DNA from: an uncultured bacterium
GTDB lineage: Bacteria > Bacillota_I > Bacilli_A > RF39 > UBA660
DNA: 64,000 bases
Direction of reading: 5' to 3'
Assembly: GCA_905215145.1 (NCBI GenBank)
Contig: CAJMOW010000002.1
Location: forward strand, 1-64,000
Shown here: piece after piece, positions 1-8,378 of the stretch
How the letters are laid out: each line of letters starts with the position of its first letter
How positions within the stretch are numbered: the stretch's first letter is position 1
Notes under the pieces: generated by a model
The model's input: the letters and a program-made list of their open reading frames with translations, nothing else
What the model was told of the DNA's origin: nothing
Database searches by the model: none
Position numbers and translations under genes: made by a program

Positions 1-32
1 TATATAATATAAAATAAATTGTTATAAATGAC

Positions 33-61
33 TTGACAATTAGGACAATTTATGGTATAAT
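33..61 (+). promoter_or_regulatory. sigma70-type promoter
   Basis: TTGACA (33-38), a 17-base spacer and TATAAT (56-61), with TGG just before the -10 box (extended -10). It is placed to drive the small ORF at 92 and the RNA polymerase-like gene at 273. Unlike most promoters in this window, I see no clear inverted repeat joining its spacer to the downstream Shine-Dalgarno sequence. Confidence 0.85.
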
Positions 62-91
62 GTAATAAAGTTCAAGAAAGGAGATATAAAT

Positions 92-223
92 ATGTGTTAT
101 GAAGATGTTCTTTATGTAGATGCTGTTAGTTATGGTCTATATGAAGATTTATATAAAGAATGTACGTTTAGTGTTGAGCAAGTGTATGAAGAATATTGGA
201 ATGAAAAAAATGGAGAGATGTAA
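92..223 (+). CDS. small hypothetical protein (43 aa)
   Basis: ATG at 92 follows AAGGAG (77-82) at good spacing and lies just downstream of the promoter at 33-61. The product is acidic and tyrosine-rich, beginning MCYEDVLYVD, with no domain I recognise. As the first gene of the transcript carrying the phage RNA polymerase-like protein, it could be a leader or a small regulator; function unknown. Confidence 0.55.
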   Translation: MCYEDVLYVDAVSYGLYEDLYKECTFSVEQVYEEYWNEKNGEM

Positions 224-272
224 TGCTAACTTGTTTAATCGGAGATAATAAAATCAATAAGGAGGTGGAATA

Positions 273-2798
273 ATGGCAGGAATTAAAGTTCCGCAACATG
301 AAATTTTAAAAATTAGTACAGATAAATTAAGACATAGTAAATGGGATTTGACCATTACAAGGAAAGAGGCATTTGTAAATGAAGAACTTGTGCCATTATT
401 TCAAGGAGAAGTATTTAGAGCAATTAAAAGAATTGTAGGAGAAAGTCATATTGACTACACTCAATACATAATGGCTCTTGAAGTCAATAAAGAGAAAGAT
501 TTTCTTAGAGCTTGTAAAAAAGGTTTTAAAGTGAATGGAAAATCTTTTAAACGTTTCGTTGGAACAACTGGTGGATTAAAGAGCAATACAGTTTTATTTG
601 TCAGTGAAGATATTTATGATAAACTATATGAAATTTCAGAATGTGGTAGAGATAAAACCGTTCCTATAATTCCAGCTAAACTTGAAGCATATAGAGCTTT
701 GTTTTGTAGTGCAAGCCAAAGAATTATTAGTCCTAATAAGATTTTAGTAGTGTCAGATTGTATTACTCAATATTATGATGATGTGATTAAATTAGATGAC
801 GGAAATAATGAAATTGAACCAATGATGACAGTGCTAAAAAATGAATTATTAGAAAACAATAGTTCTGATGGATATAATTTATGCACAATAGGTTATATGG
901 AAAAAGTTGCTAATGCTTTAGGATTAGATTACATTCCAAGTGGAGTATGTTTAAGAAATGCTTGGTTAAAAGGTATGCTTTACCCATTTCCTATTGTGGA
1001 GTTCTTTGATAAATATATGAATGGCAATTATATTGTTAAGGATATTTGGGGAAATGATATTGATATTAGAGAAGTTGAAATGATTTTAACAGAATCTAGT
1101 CTAAAATTATGGAGTAGTTATAAGTCAATAGACGATTATGTTGAAAATTATAAAAAATATGGATATGAATTTGCCGTAACAAAAATTTCTCCACATAAAC
1201 TTGAAGATGAAAGGGCAGTTAATTATCAATATTTGCAATCATATTATTTTTCAGATGAAGATATTCAAGAGTTATGTGAACCAACTGTAAAGTTCTTAAA
1301 AGACTCTATGTGTGGTGATTATCAATCAACATTAAAATTTTTAGGCATTAATGGTAATCTAAATGATAATAGTTGGCAACAAGCATTAGGAATTAGCGAA
1401 TATATGATGAGTGACCCATATATAATTGATTCAGTACATAGAATGATTAAAAAGAAAATTAGTGATGCTAAAATTGGCAAGCTAATTATAAAGGGAAACT
1501 ATCAAATTTTAAGTGGTGACCCATTTGCTTTAATGCAACATATTTGTGGGTTGAAAATTACTGGATTGCTTAAAGCAGAAGAAATTTATTCAAGTTATTG
1601 GAATGAAAATAATGTTGATGAAGTTTGTGTTTTTAGAAGTCCTATGACAAGTCACAATAACATTAGAAAATGTAAGATTAACAATTCAAACGAAGCAAAA
1701 TATTGGTATCAATATATGAATAATATAATGATTGTCAATGCTTGGGATTCATTTTGTATGGCAGAGAATGGTGCGGACAATGACGGGGATATTTGTTATT
1801 CAACAAATAATAATGTCCTTTTAAGAAATTATAGAAAGTTAATGCCTTTAATGTGTGTTCAAAGAAAGGCAGAAAAAATCATTCCTACAGAAGATGATAT
1901 TATTAAATCTAATATGAATGGCATGGGAAATAAAGTAGGTCAAATTACTAATCGTGCAACAAGTATGATGGATGTTCAGTTTAATTTTGACAAAGACAGT
2001 GAAGAATGGAATATTATGACTTATAGAATTGCGTGTGGTCAACTATATCAACAAAATGAGTTGGATAAAATTAAAGGAATTGATTTTAAACCCATGCCTA
2101 GATATTGGTTTAGCATTAAAGATTGCACAAATGACCAACAAAGACTATTGTGTGCTAATAAAAAGCCATATTTCTTTATATATAATTATGATTATATTAA
2201 AAAAGAATATATGGACTATATGAAAAATGTTGAAAGTAAGTGTTTAACAAAATTTGGTATTTCTTTAGAAGAATTATTAAATAAAACAGACTTAACAGAA
2301 GAAGAACAATTATTTATTAAGTATTATAATAATGGACTACCTGTTGGATTTGGAGATTGTGCCATGAATAAGATTTGTTGGCATATTGAAAATGAATTTA
2401 ATGGATATAAGATTTCATTGAAACATAATGGCAACTTTGACTATAACAAAATCAAATATCCAAAAAAGAGATGCACAGAAGCACATAGGCAAGGGTTGAA
2501 ATTCTTGTGTGACCAATATGTTAAACAAGTTGCTTTATATAAACAAGAACAAGAATTGAAAAAAGAATCAAGCGGAGAAACACGAACAGAAGAATCTAAA
2601 AAAGAGAGAAAATTCATGCGTGAAGATTATGCTTGTAGTGCAAAAGAAATTTGTCCTAATGATGAAGAAAGACTTAATATTGTACTAGATATGTGTTATG
2701 GTTGTAGAAATAATAGACAGTTTTGTTGGGACGTTGTTGGTGATTTGATTATTTATAGATTGGAGGAATTAGAAAATAATGGCGAATTATATATTTAA
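273..2798 (+). CDS. single-chain DNA-directed RNA polymerase-like protein (double-psi beta-barrel, DxDGD)
   Basis: This 841-aa protein carries the metal-binding signature of two-barrel RNA polymerases as GADNDGDICY, placing the aspartates at about 502, 504 and 506. It is followed by a segment (GNKVGQITNR) that resembles the conserved region after this motif in QDE-1/YonO-type enzymes. YonO of phage SPbeta is known to be a one-subunit RNA polymerase for late phage genes, and the neighbouring HU-like genes match that setting. By inference it transcribes the late + strand genes here. SD AAGGAGG precedes ATG 273. The C-terminal about 80 residues are charged and contain a CxxC-like cluster (CYGC). 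The gene overlaps the next by 20 bases. The polymerase fold is a motif-based call; the exact subfamily is unsure. Confidence 0.72.
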   Translation: MAGIKVPQHEILKISTDKLRHSKWDLTITRKEAFVNEELVPLFQGEVFRAIKRIVGESHIDYTQYIMALEVNKEKDFLRACKKGFKVNGKSFKRFVGTTGGLKSNTVLFVSEDIYDKLYEISECGRDKTVPIIPAKLEAYRALFCSASQRIISPNKILVVSDCITQYYDDVIKLDDGNNEIEPMMTVLKNELLENNSSDGYNLCTIGYMEKVANALGLDYIPSGVCLRNAWLKGMLYPFPIVEFFDKYMNGNYIVKDIWGNDIDIREVEMILTESSLKLWSSYKSIDDYVENYKKYGYEFAVTKISPHKLEDERAVNYQYLQSYYFSDEDIQELCEPTVKFLKDSMCGDYQSTLKFLGINGNLNDNSWQQALGISEYMMSDPYIIDSVHRMIKKKISDAKIGKLIIKGNYQILSGDPFALMQHICGLKITGLLKAEEIYSSYWNENNVDEVCVFRSPMTSHNNIRKCKINNSNEAKYWYQYMNNIMIVNAWDSFCMAENGADNDGDICYSTNNNVLLRNYRKLMPLMCVQRKAEKIIPTEDDIIKSNMNGMGNKVGQITNRATSMMDVQFNFDKDSEEWNIMTYRIACGQLYQQNELDKIKGIDFKPMPRYWFSIKDCTNDQQRLLCANKKPYFFIYNYDYIKKEYMDYMKNVESKCLTKFGISLEELLNKTDLTEEEQLFIKYYNNGLPVGFGDCAMNKICWHIENEFNGYKISLKHNGNFDYNKIKYPKKRCTEAHRQGLKFLCDQYVKQVALYKQEQELKKESSGETRTEESKKERKFMREDYACSAKEICPNDEERLNIVLDMCYGCRNNRQFCWDVVGDLIIYRLEELENNGELYI

Positions 2799-3585
2799 TG
2801 AAAAACAATATATAGAAGAATTTTTGGATGGAGAACAAGTTGAAGAAAAGATTGGAATGAGATATATAATTGGTTTATTGTTTCGATATTACTCCATTTA
2901 TAAAAAAGATGAAATTGAACCAAAAAAGATTAAAAAACAAATATTCCAAGATTTGAGAACCAATGGTTCATTTGGCAAAGAAAGCAGTAATAGATTACAA
3001 GACTTTGAACTAGAAAAGGTTATTGAAGGAGTTATAACAAAAAATAAAAAATATTATAAAGAGTATGATGAATATAAATCATTAAAGCAATTAGAATATA
3101 TTCCTTTGTATTCAAGTGAATTTAATTTTATTCAAAGTTTAAGTAATGACCAAGAAAAGAAATTTATGTTTACTTGTTATATTCTTGCAAGATTTTATAA
3201 TACAACTTGGGTAAATAGTTCTTATACAGAGATATTTAAGTTGGCAAATATTACAAAATCATCAAAAGATAAGGCGTTGTTCGTAGGAAAGTTGCTTAGA
3301 GAAGAAAAAATTTCTATGTCAGATTATGTAACAAGCCTTGCAATTAAGTTAAAAGAAGTAAAACAAGAAGATGATGAAGAAGTGATTAAGGTTTACCAAA
3401 TGCAAAACCTCGGCAATCTATTCCTTTCATACATCAAGCCAAATTATAAGCAATGTGAAAAGTGTGGAAAATTGGTAAAGATTAAGAGTAAAAATGACCA
3501 CAGAACACAATATTGTAGCAAATGTGCAGAAGAGGTTCATAGAGAAATAAATAAAAATTGTATGAGAATTACAAGAGAAAAGTGA
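2779..3585 (+). CDS. hypothetical protein with C-terminal zinc ribbon
   Basis: 268 aa, starting inside the end of the RNA polymerase-like gene, so probably translationally coupled to it. The N-terminal 220 residues are charged and mostly helical without a known motif. The C terminus has a four-cysteine zinc ribbon, CEKC (226-229) and CSKC (246-249). Tight coupling suggests a partner or factor of the polymerase, such as a promoter- or nucleic-acid-binding accessory protein; that role is inference. Confidence 0.6.
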   Translation: MANYIFNEKQYIEEFLDGEQVEEKIGMRYIIGLLFRYYSIYKKDEIEPKKIKKQIFQDLRTNGSFGKESSNRLQDFELEKVIEGVITKNKKYYKEYDEYKSLKQLEYIPLYSSEFNFIQSLSNDQEKKFMFTCYILARFYNTTWVNSSYTEIFKLANITKSSKDKALFVGKLLREEKISMSDYVTSLAIKLKEVKQEDDEEVIKVYQMQNLGNLFLSYIKPNYKQCEKCGKLVKIKSKNDHRTQYCSKCAEEVHREINKNCMRITREK

Positions 3586-3894
3586 TTTTGTGTACTTATC
3601 GAAAATCCTTAAACCCCTTGATTTTACTGGATTTCTTGACACTTTTTGTTATCGGACTTACATTTCTTTATATGGAGAAGAAATGAAAAATCTCCACTCC
3701 GATTAAACAAAAGTATGCAAGAAGTCGAAAGCAATAAATCACTTCTTTAATACCCCACCCATAGGGTTACAATATGTGGGTTTAATAAAACTGCTTGGGA
3801 AAATAATATTATGTTTTCCTTCTTGAATAATACAACCTCGACAGTAGGGTTGTAAATAATATGCTGTCAAAAATAAATTAAGAAAGGAGAAACA
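3586..3894 (+). other. non-coding structured leader upstream of HU genes
   Basis: About 310 bases without a credible gene. An inverted repeat GAAAATCC/GGATTTC brackets a C-rich stretch at about 3601-3637. A nested hairpin follows at about 3653-3705 (outer CGGA/TCCG, inner ATTTCTT/AAGAAAT). Two more hairpins lie further on (ACCCATA/TATGTGGGT and ACAACC/GGGTTGT). TTGACA at about 3637 has only a weak -10 match (TACATT) 17 bases on. SD AAAGGAG precedes ATG 3895. It may be a leader RNA or terminator-attenuator region. Confidence 0.45.
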
Positions 3895-4287
3895 ATGGCA
3901 GTAGAAAAGACAAATCCAAGACTTACAACAGCAGATATTGTTGAATTGATTGCTAAGAAATCTAATCTTACGAAACAACAAGTCCGTGAATGTTTACAAG
4001 AATTTGCTGAATTATATAAGTCACTAATGGCATCTGATAATACGCCTAGTGATTTCACAATGCCGTTACCTTATGTTGGCACATTCAAATTAAAGAAATA
4101 TAAAGGAATGAAAAAAGGTAGTACATATAAAATCCCAGACTGGGATAATGGTGGAAGTATCATCAAAATTGCAGAAGAAGATAGACCTGACTTTAATTTA
4201 CCAGTCTTTGTTGTAAAGCCTGAAATTAGAGAATCTAGGAAAGAAGCATCTAAACGTCAATGGTATAGGGAGCATAAAGATGGCTAA
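3895..4287 (+). CDS. HU/IHF-like DNA-binding protein
   Basis: 130 aa with the HU-family layout: an N-terminal helical dimerisation part (about 10-45), then a glycine turn (PYVGTFKLKKYKG) at the usual start of the beta arm, where standard HU has GFGTF. It is longer than the typical 90-aa HU because of a C-terminal extension ending in a basic tail. HU-like proteins bend and coat phage DNA. In SPbeta the HU-like yonN gene also neighbours the phage RNA polymerase gene. It overlaps the next gene by eight bases. Confidence 0.7.
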   Translation: MAVEKTNPRLTTADIVELIAKKSNLTKQQVRECLQEFAELYKSLMASDNTPSDFTMPLPYVGTFKLKKYKGMKKGSTYKIPDWDNGGSIIKIAEEDRPDFNLPVFVVKPEIRESRKEASKRQWYREHKDG

Positions 4288-4765
4288 GAAAGATTTAACT
4301 ATTGACCAACTGTGTAATTTAGTTGCCTTAGAAAGTAAATTGTCTCCTAAAACAATTAGAACTGTGTTGGATTCTTTATATAAAGTTGTATTAAAACAAT
4401 TAAAACTAAATGAAAGAATCTATTTCATGGATTTTGGTGCTTTTGAAATATATGAAAGACCAAGTGGAGATAAAAAGATGGGTAACTTTGAAGAAGGTGG
4501 GTCTATTATTCGATACATTGCACCTAAAATCAAAGTATTGTTCAAACCATCAGAGGCTTTAGAAAGAGCAATCAATGAAGATGATTTTACACCACCAAAT
4601 AGACGTAAGAAAAATAAAAAATCAAGAGCACAAATTGTAAGAGAATACAATGAGCGTCATAAAAATGAAAAGCCTACTACAGAAGAATTACTTGTCAAAG
4701 CATTGAATGTATCACAAGCTAGGCAAGAGAATGATGATTGGAAAGTTAGGCAAGCAAAGAAATAG
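4280..4765 (+). CDS. second HU-like DNA-binding protein with basic tail
   Basis: 161 aa. Residues 1-95 resemble HU: helices, then MDFGAFEIYERPSGDKK in place of the HU GFGTFEV arm motif. A lysine/arginine-rich region (RRKKNKKSRAQ) and a charged tail follow. The gene starts inside the end of the first HU-like gene, so the two are probably co-translated and might form a heterodimer, as IHF does. No separate promoter is visible. Confidence 0.7.
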   Translation: MAKKDLTIDQLCNLVALESKLSPKTIRTVLDSLYKVVLKQLKLNERIYFMDFGAFEIYERPSGDKKMGNFEEGGSIIRYIAPKIKVLFKPSEALERAINEDDFTPPNRRKKNKKSRAQIVREYNERHKNEKPTTEELLVKALNVSQARQENDDWKVRQAKK

Positions 4766-4777
4766 AAAGGAAATATT

Positions 4778-4951
4778 ATGGCAAAGCAATCCATAAAGAA
4801 AACAAGAGTTTTAGAGATTAAAGGTTATTTGGATATAAATGAAAATAATGAATATATTGTTACAGTAGAAGATAAAGAATACAAATTGAATAATTTATTA
4901 GAAGATATGTGTGGAACTGAACTAAATTTAAAATGCATTGATGAACTTTAA
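4778..4951 (+). CDS. small protein, possibly YonK-like
   Basis: 57 aa, ATG at 4778 after AGAAAGGAA. The sequence has a basic N terminus (MAKQSIKKTR), then alternating charged and hydrophobic residues typical of a small beta-rich fold. Size, position after HU genes and general pattern resemble YonK of SPbeta, but the identity is weak and this is only a suggestion. It is the last gene before a pair of hairpins. Confidence 0.5.
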   Translation: MAKQSIKKTRVLEIKGYLDINENNEYIVTVEDKEYKLNNLLEDMCGTELNLKCIDEL

Positions 4952-4960
4952 TAAATAATT

Positions 4961-5080
4961 AGACCATAAGAGAATTGTATGAGTTCGTTGCTCAATGGTC
5001 TATTTTAAGAGTGGATAGTAAAGAATTGCAAACTTTACGAATGATAGTCCTCCAATCCTATCACCCACTCTTTTAAATAA
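4961..5080 (+). terminator. two stacked hairpins, probable terminator/attenuator
   Basis: The first hairpin pairs AGACCAT (4961-4967) with ATGGTCT (4995-5001) and is followed by ATTTT. The second pairs AAGAGTGG (5007-5014) with CCACTCTT (5065-5072) and is followed by TTAAATAAAATATTTT. Inside the second, TAAAG (5019-5023) pairs with CTTTA (5033-5037). The CTATC at 5058-5062 can pair with either of two GATAG copies (5014-5018 or 5043-5047), so two folds are possible. It separates the HU operon from the HNH gene. Confidence 0.55.
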
Positions 5081-5115
5081 AATATTTTGATTGGAGAGAT
5101 TGGTGGAATATATAT

Positions 5116-5979
5116 ATGTTATTAACTCAAGAAGTAGAAGTTGGAGTATGTGGTTCTGAGAAAAAATATTATGAAAATCTTGGGTATAAAATTCCAGTTG
5201 TGGAACATATTTATACAAAGAAAAATGGCGATATTACGATTATTAGAACGACAACCCCAAGAGGCACTAAAATAAAAGTAAAAGTTCAAGATTTACCAAA
5301 AGGAAGTAATTACAAAGTAAAATGCAAATGTGATATTTGTGGAAAAATTACAGCAAATATGTGGAATGATTACATACAAAATAATCATAATGGTAAAACA
5401 TATTGTAATAAATGTAGTTCAATGTTAATTTGTGGAGAAAAACATCCTAATTTTAATAATAATTTAACAGAAGAAGAAAGACAAATAAAGCGTGGCTACA
5501 AAGAATATACTGATTTTGTTAAAAAGGTAATAATTAGAGATAAAGGAAAATGTAAAATTTGTGGAAATAGAGCTGATGTTGTTCATCATTTGAATAGTTA
5601 CGATTGGTTCAAAGAGGGAAGAACCGATGAAACTAATGGTATTTCTTTATGTGATAATTGCCATAAAAGTTTTCATTCCAAATATGGATATGGGAGAAAT
5701 ACTCGTATGCAATTTAAAGTATGGTCTAATTTAGTTTATATTAACTTAGAACAATATAAAGGAGCATTACCAACTGCAAAAGTAGCATATTGTATTGAAG
5801 ATGAAGAGATAATATACAATATAAGAGATTATTGTAAAAACAATCAAAATTTTACAAATAAACATTCAGCAGAAATAAATATATACAATAGTTGTAACAA
5901 AAAGAATAAAAGTCATTCATATAAAGGAAAACATTATGTTTGGTTAAATGAATGGGAATCTGAAACTATTAATAAATAA
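5116..5979 (+). CDS. HNH homing-type endonuclease
   Basis: 287 aa. The N-terminal region begins MLLTQEVEV and holds a zinc-binding pair (CKCDICGK and YCNKC, about 72-101). An HNH nuclease domain follows (CKICG, VHHLNSYDW, LCDNCHKSFH, about 140-190). A C-terminal module ends SYKGKHYVWLNE, as in DNA-binding repeats of homing nucleases. It is a clear paralogue of the gene at 24261 (same start, zinc region, HNH and tail). Such free-standing nucleases spread by cutting gene copies that lack them. SD GATTGGAGAG lies upstream. Confidence 0.85.
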   Translation: MLLTQEVEVGVCGSEKKYYENLGYKIPVVEHIYTKKNGDITIIRTTTPRGTKIKVKVQDLPKGSNYKVKCKCDICGKITANMWNDYIQNNHNGKTYCNKCSSMLICGEKHPNFNNNLTEEERQIKRGYKEYTDFVKKVIIRDKGKCKICGNRADVVHHLNSYDWFKEGRTDETNGISLCDNCHKSFHSKYGYGRNTRMQFKVWSNLVYINLEQYKGALPTAKVAYCIEDEEIIYNIRDYCKNNQNFTNKHSAEINIYNSCNKKNKSHSYKGKHYVWLNEWESETINK

Positions 5980-6003
5980 AAAGATTGGAGAAAAATATTA
6001 CAT

Positions 6004-7200
6004 ATGGATTTTAAAAGACTAGAGAACGAAACTGATGAACAGTTAGTTTATAGGGTTTGTTCTCAGAAAGAAATTGTTGGCACATGGGAAGATGTTGCGG
6101 ATATTCTAAATAATTTGCTTGGAAATAATTTTTCTGAAAGCGCTTATCGGAAGAGGTATCAATCATTTCAAAGGGTGCTACAAGAAAACAAAAGTAAATT
6201 TATAGAAGAAGATAATTATTCAAAAGAATTAGATAAGAAGTATGAAGATATTAGAAAAGAAAGAATTAAACTTCAAACTGTTAATGTCGAAAGACAACGC
6301 ATTGATAGAGCTGAATCAAGGCAAGAATTATTCTATGAATATATTGGGAAAGTAAAAGAAACATTACCTTTGCCGAAGTTTGAAGAAGTTTTTGTTGAAG
6401 ATGGTGAAACAAAAGAATACTTATTGACGTTAAGTGACATTCATTATGGTGCAAAATTCAAAAGTATGAATAATGAATACTCACCAGAAATTGCAAAGCA
6501 AAGATTTGAACTAATGACTGCATATGTAATAGGATTCATTGAAGAGCATCATTTGTCGAAACTAAATATTGTTAGTTTAGGAGATTGCATACAAGGAATT
6601 TTAAGACTCAAAGATTTACAATTAAACGATACCAGCATTGTAAAAGCTACAGTTGAAGTGAGTAGACTTATTGCGACTTTCTTAAATGAAATTTCTACTT
6701 TTTGTTATGTTGAATATTATCATGTGCCAAAAGCAAATCATACACAATTAAGAGTTTTAGGTGCTAAAGCCAATGAATTAGGTGAAGAAGACCTTGAATA
6801 TGTAATTGGACATTATATTAAAGATTTATGTTCTAACAATTACAGAATAAATGTTCATTTAGAGGATGAGAAAACATATATAGAAATTCCTATATTTGAC
6901 TATGAAATTGTTGCTTTGCATGGACACACAATTAAAAATATTGAATCTTCTATTAAAGATTTAAGTGTTTTGACAAGGAAATTTATAGATTATTGTGTTT
7001 TAGGACATTTTCATAACGGTAAAGAAATTCCTATGTATGAATCTTGTTGTAATGATTGTGAAGTTTTAGTTAGTCCTTCTTTTATAGGGTCTGACCCATA
7101 TAGTGATTCACTAATGTGCGGAGGAAAATCTTCTATAAAAATTTATGGATTTTCAGATATTTACGGTCATACAGAAACTTATAAGTACATTTTGAATTAA
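6004..7200 (+). CDS. calcineurin-like metallophosphoesterase
   Basis: 398 aa with an N-terminal helix-turn-helix-like, charged section (1-120) and a phosphoesterase domain. Motifs in order: LSDIHYG (DxH), LGDCIQG (GDxxxG), KANHTQ (a variant of GNH), LHGHT and LGHFHNG (GHxH). The family hydrolyses phosphomonoesters or diesters with two metal ions; phage members often act on nucleic acids. It lies close after the HNH gene and 13 bases before the next gene. The substrate is unknown; the N-terminal part could bind DNA. Confidence 0.8.
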   Translation: MDFKRLENETDEQLVYRVCSQKEIVGTWEDVADILNNLLGNNFSESAYRKRYQSFQRVLQENKSKFIEEDNYSKELDKKYEDIRKERIKLQTVNVERQRIDRAESRQELFYEYIGKVKETLPLPKFEEVFVEDGETKEYLLTLSDIHYGAKFKSMNNEYSPEIAKQRFELMTAYVIGFIEEHHLSKLNIVSLGDCIQGILRLKDLQLNDTSIVKATVEVSRLIATFLNEISTFCYVEYYHVPKANHTQLRVLGAKANELGEEDLEYVIGHYIKDLCSNNYRINVHLEDEKTYIEIPIFDYEIVALHGHTIKNIESSIKDLSVLTRKFIDYCVLGHFHNGKEIPMYESCCNDCEVLVSPSFIGSDPYSDSLMCGGKSSIKIYGFSDIYGHTETYKYILN

Positions 7201-7213
7201 GAAAGGGAAAATT

Positions 7214-7465
7214 ATGTGTCAATATTGTGAAGAAGATAGACCAACAATCGCTTGTGATTTAACCATTGTAGATTCAGAAGGGCATATGACTTGTCTGCAA
7301 AAGCAAGAAGAGCTATATTATGACAATGAAATTTGTCAATTTGCTAATTGGTTTAAGTATTTACTTAATTCTATTGGTTATGAATTTATTGACGAAGTGC
7401 AATTTATTCAACACAGAGATAAGTTTAATGAAGAAGATACAGTTTATTCTAGTGAAGATTTATAA
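7214..7465 (+). CDS. small cysteine-containing protein, unknown
   Basis: 83 aa, ATG 7214 after AAAGGGAA. It begins MCQYCEED with a CxxC pair and is strongly acidic. No domain recognised. It is the last gene before the ncRNA promoter and appears to share the transcript of the phosphoesterase gene. Confidence 0.6.
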   Translation: MCQYCEEDRPTIACDLTIVDSEGHMTCLQKQEELYYDNEICQFANWFKYLLNSIGYEFIDEVQFIQHRDKFNEEDTVYSSEDL

Positions 7466-7472
7466 TTAGTTG

Positions 7473-7501
7473 TTGACAAACTAAAGATTGTGTGGTATAA
7501 T
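7473..7501 (+). promoter_or_regulatory. consensus promoter of the ncRNA region
   Basis: TTGACA (7473-7478), 17-base spacer, TATAAT (7496-7501), with TGG directly before the -10 box. Both hexamers match consensus. The start site should fall near 7508, and the next ORF only starts at 8379, so the main product is likely a non-coding RNA. Confidence 0.9.
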
Positions 7502-7507
7502 ACCATT

Positions 7508-8331
7508 ATAAAATAAAAGTTTACATATTTTCCGTCTTGGAGAATTTATGTATACATATTAAAAACCTCTATGCCAACAATTATGCCCTCATGGTCATAG
7601 TAAACCATTTCTCAGAGGGGTGAAATGGTCGCAGTTATAGGTAACTGCAATCCTTTAAGGGTTTTCACCGAGATAGACGGTTAGAATATCTATACTAATC
7701 AAGGTTAAACCTTGCAAGTGGAGTATCTTGTAGCAGAAGAAAAACTTCAAAAGTTATGCGGTGCTAAAATCCGTTGGTTAATTCTTATCCAGCTAAAACT
7801 CACCAAAAAGAAAACACTTCCCTAAACGGGACGTATAGAACATCGCCTATAGGGCATTAAAGAATTAACTTTCAACAATTAACGAAGTTACAAGAGTAAT
7901 ATTCTGCAAAATATGAAATTGGTTATAGTTAAAATGATTATAGGTAATTTTCAGATTTCCTATAAGTATATTTTGTGATTGGCAATCACTATGTTATGAT
8001 GACAACATAACAGAAATGACCTCGGTTCGTCACCGAGTTTTATAATGTGGAGTCCGACAAGACTTTAAAAGGCTGTCTACATAGTCCATGCGAGACTTAA
8101 TTGAGATTAGGACAAAATCAATCAAATTGATAGGGTAACGTGCAACGGTATAGGAGCTGGCTCATAAGAGTGTCATAAAATAACAGTGTGGAAGTTGCAC
8201 CAGTCAACGGTAGCAGAAAAAATAACGAAGGGGCAGAAGGATAGAAAAGTCATATGCCTTGCTTGGGATTTGCGTTGACACTACATATTTATTTTGTTAA
8301 GGGCTAATGGTCATTGACTGTTGGCTCTTTT
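7508..8331 (+). ncRNA. candidate giant structured ncRNA (GOLLD/ROOL size class)
   Basis: About 820 nt with no credible ORF, bounded by a consensus promoter and an intrinsic terminator. Many local hairpins are visible: ACCATTTC/GAAATGGT (7604-7629), GCAGTTA/TAACTGC (7631-7648), GTGATT/AATCAC (7975-7989), CTCGG/CCGAG (8021-8037, loop TTCGTCA), and a multibranch closed by GTGCAAC/GTTGCAC (8140-8200). Length, phage location and dense structure fit the ornate large RNAs GOLLD and ROOL, known from Firmicutes and their phages. I cannot match a consensus by eye, so the family is unproven; group I and II intron cores were looked for and not seen. Confidence 0.65.
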
Positions 8332-8332
8332 C
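8301..8332 (+). terminator. intrinsic terminator of the ncRNA
   Basis: A near-complete 12-13 bp stem (with G-U pairs) from GGGCTAATGGTCA to TGACTGTTGGCTC, followed by TTTT. It defines the 3' end of the ncRNA. GTACATAT follows at once (8333-8340), as after seven other hairpins in the late region. Confidence 0.8.
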
Positions 8333-8340
8333 GTACATAT
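8333..8340 (+). repeat. hairpin-GTACATA element 1
   Basis: GTACATAT directly after the terminator hairpin at 8301-8332 and about 45 bases before the TTG start of the nuclease gene. Member of a family of eight such sites in the late region. Confidence 0.6.
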
Positions 8341-8378
8341 GAAGTCCATATGAATATAACCGAAAGGTGGAAATTTAT

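Noticed and set aside
223..273. 16-codon ORF overlapping the first small gene
   Set aside because: No SD of its own, and its end overlaps the SD of the RNA polymerase-like gene; no evidence of coding.
3427..3642. Minus-strand ORF over the end of the zinc-ribbon gene
   Set aside because: Overlaps conserved cysteines on the other strand and continues into a structured non-coding region; no SD.
7508..8331. Group I or group II intron in the long non-coding region
   Set aside because: No P7-type elements like those at 22993-23080, no domain V-like hairpin, and the flanking genes do not join into one protein.
8367..8378. GTG start for the beta-CASP nuclease
   Set aside because: It lies inside the Shine-Dalgarno sequence that fits the TTG at 8379.
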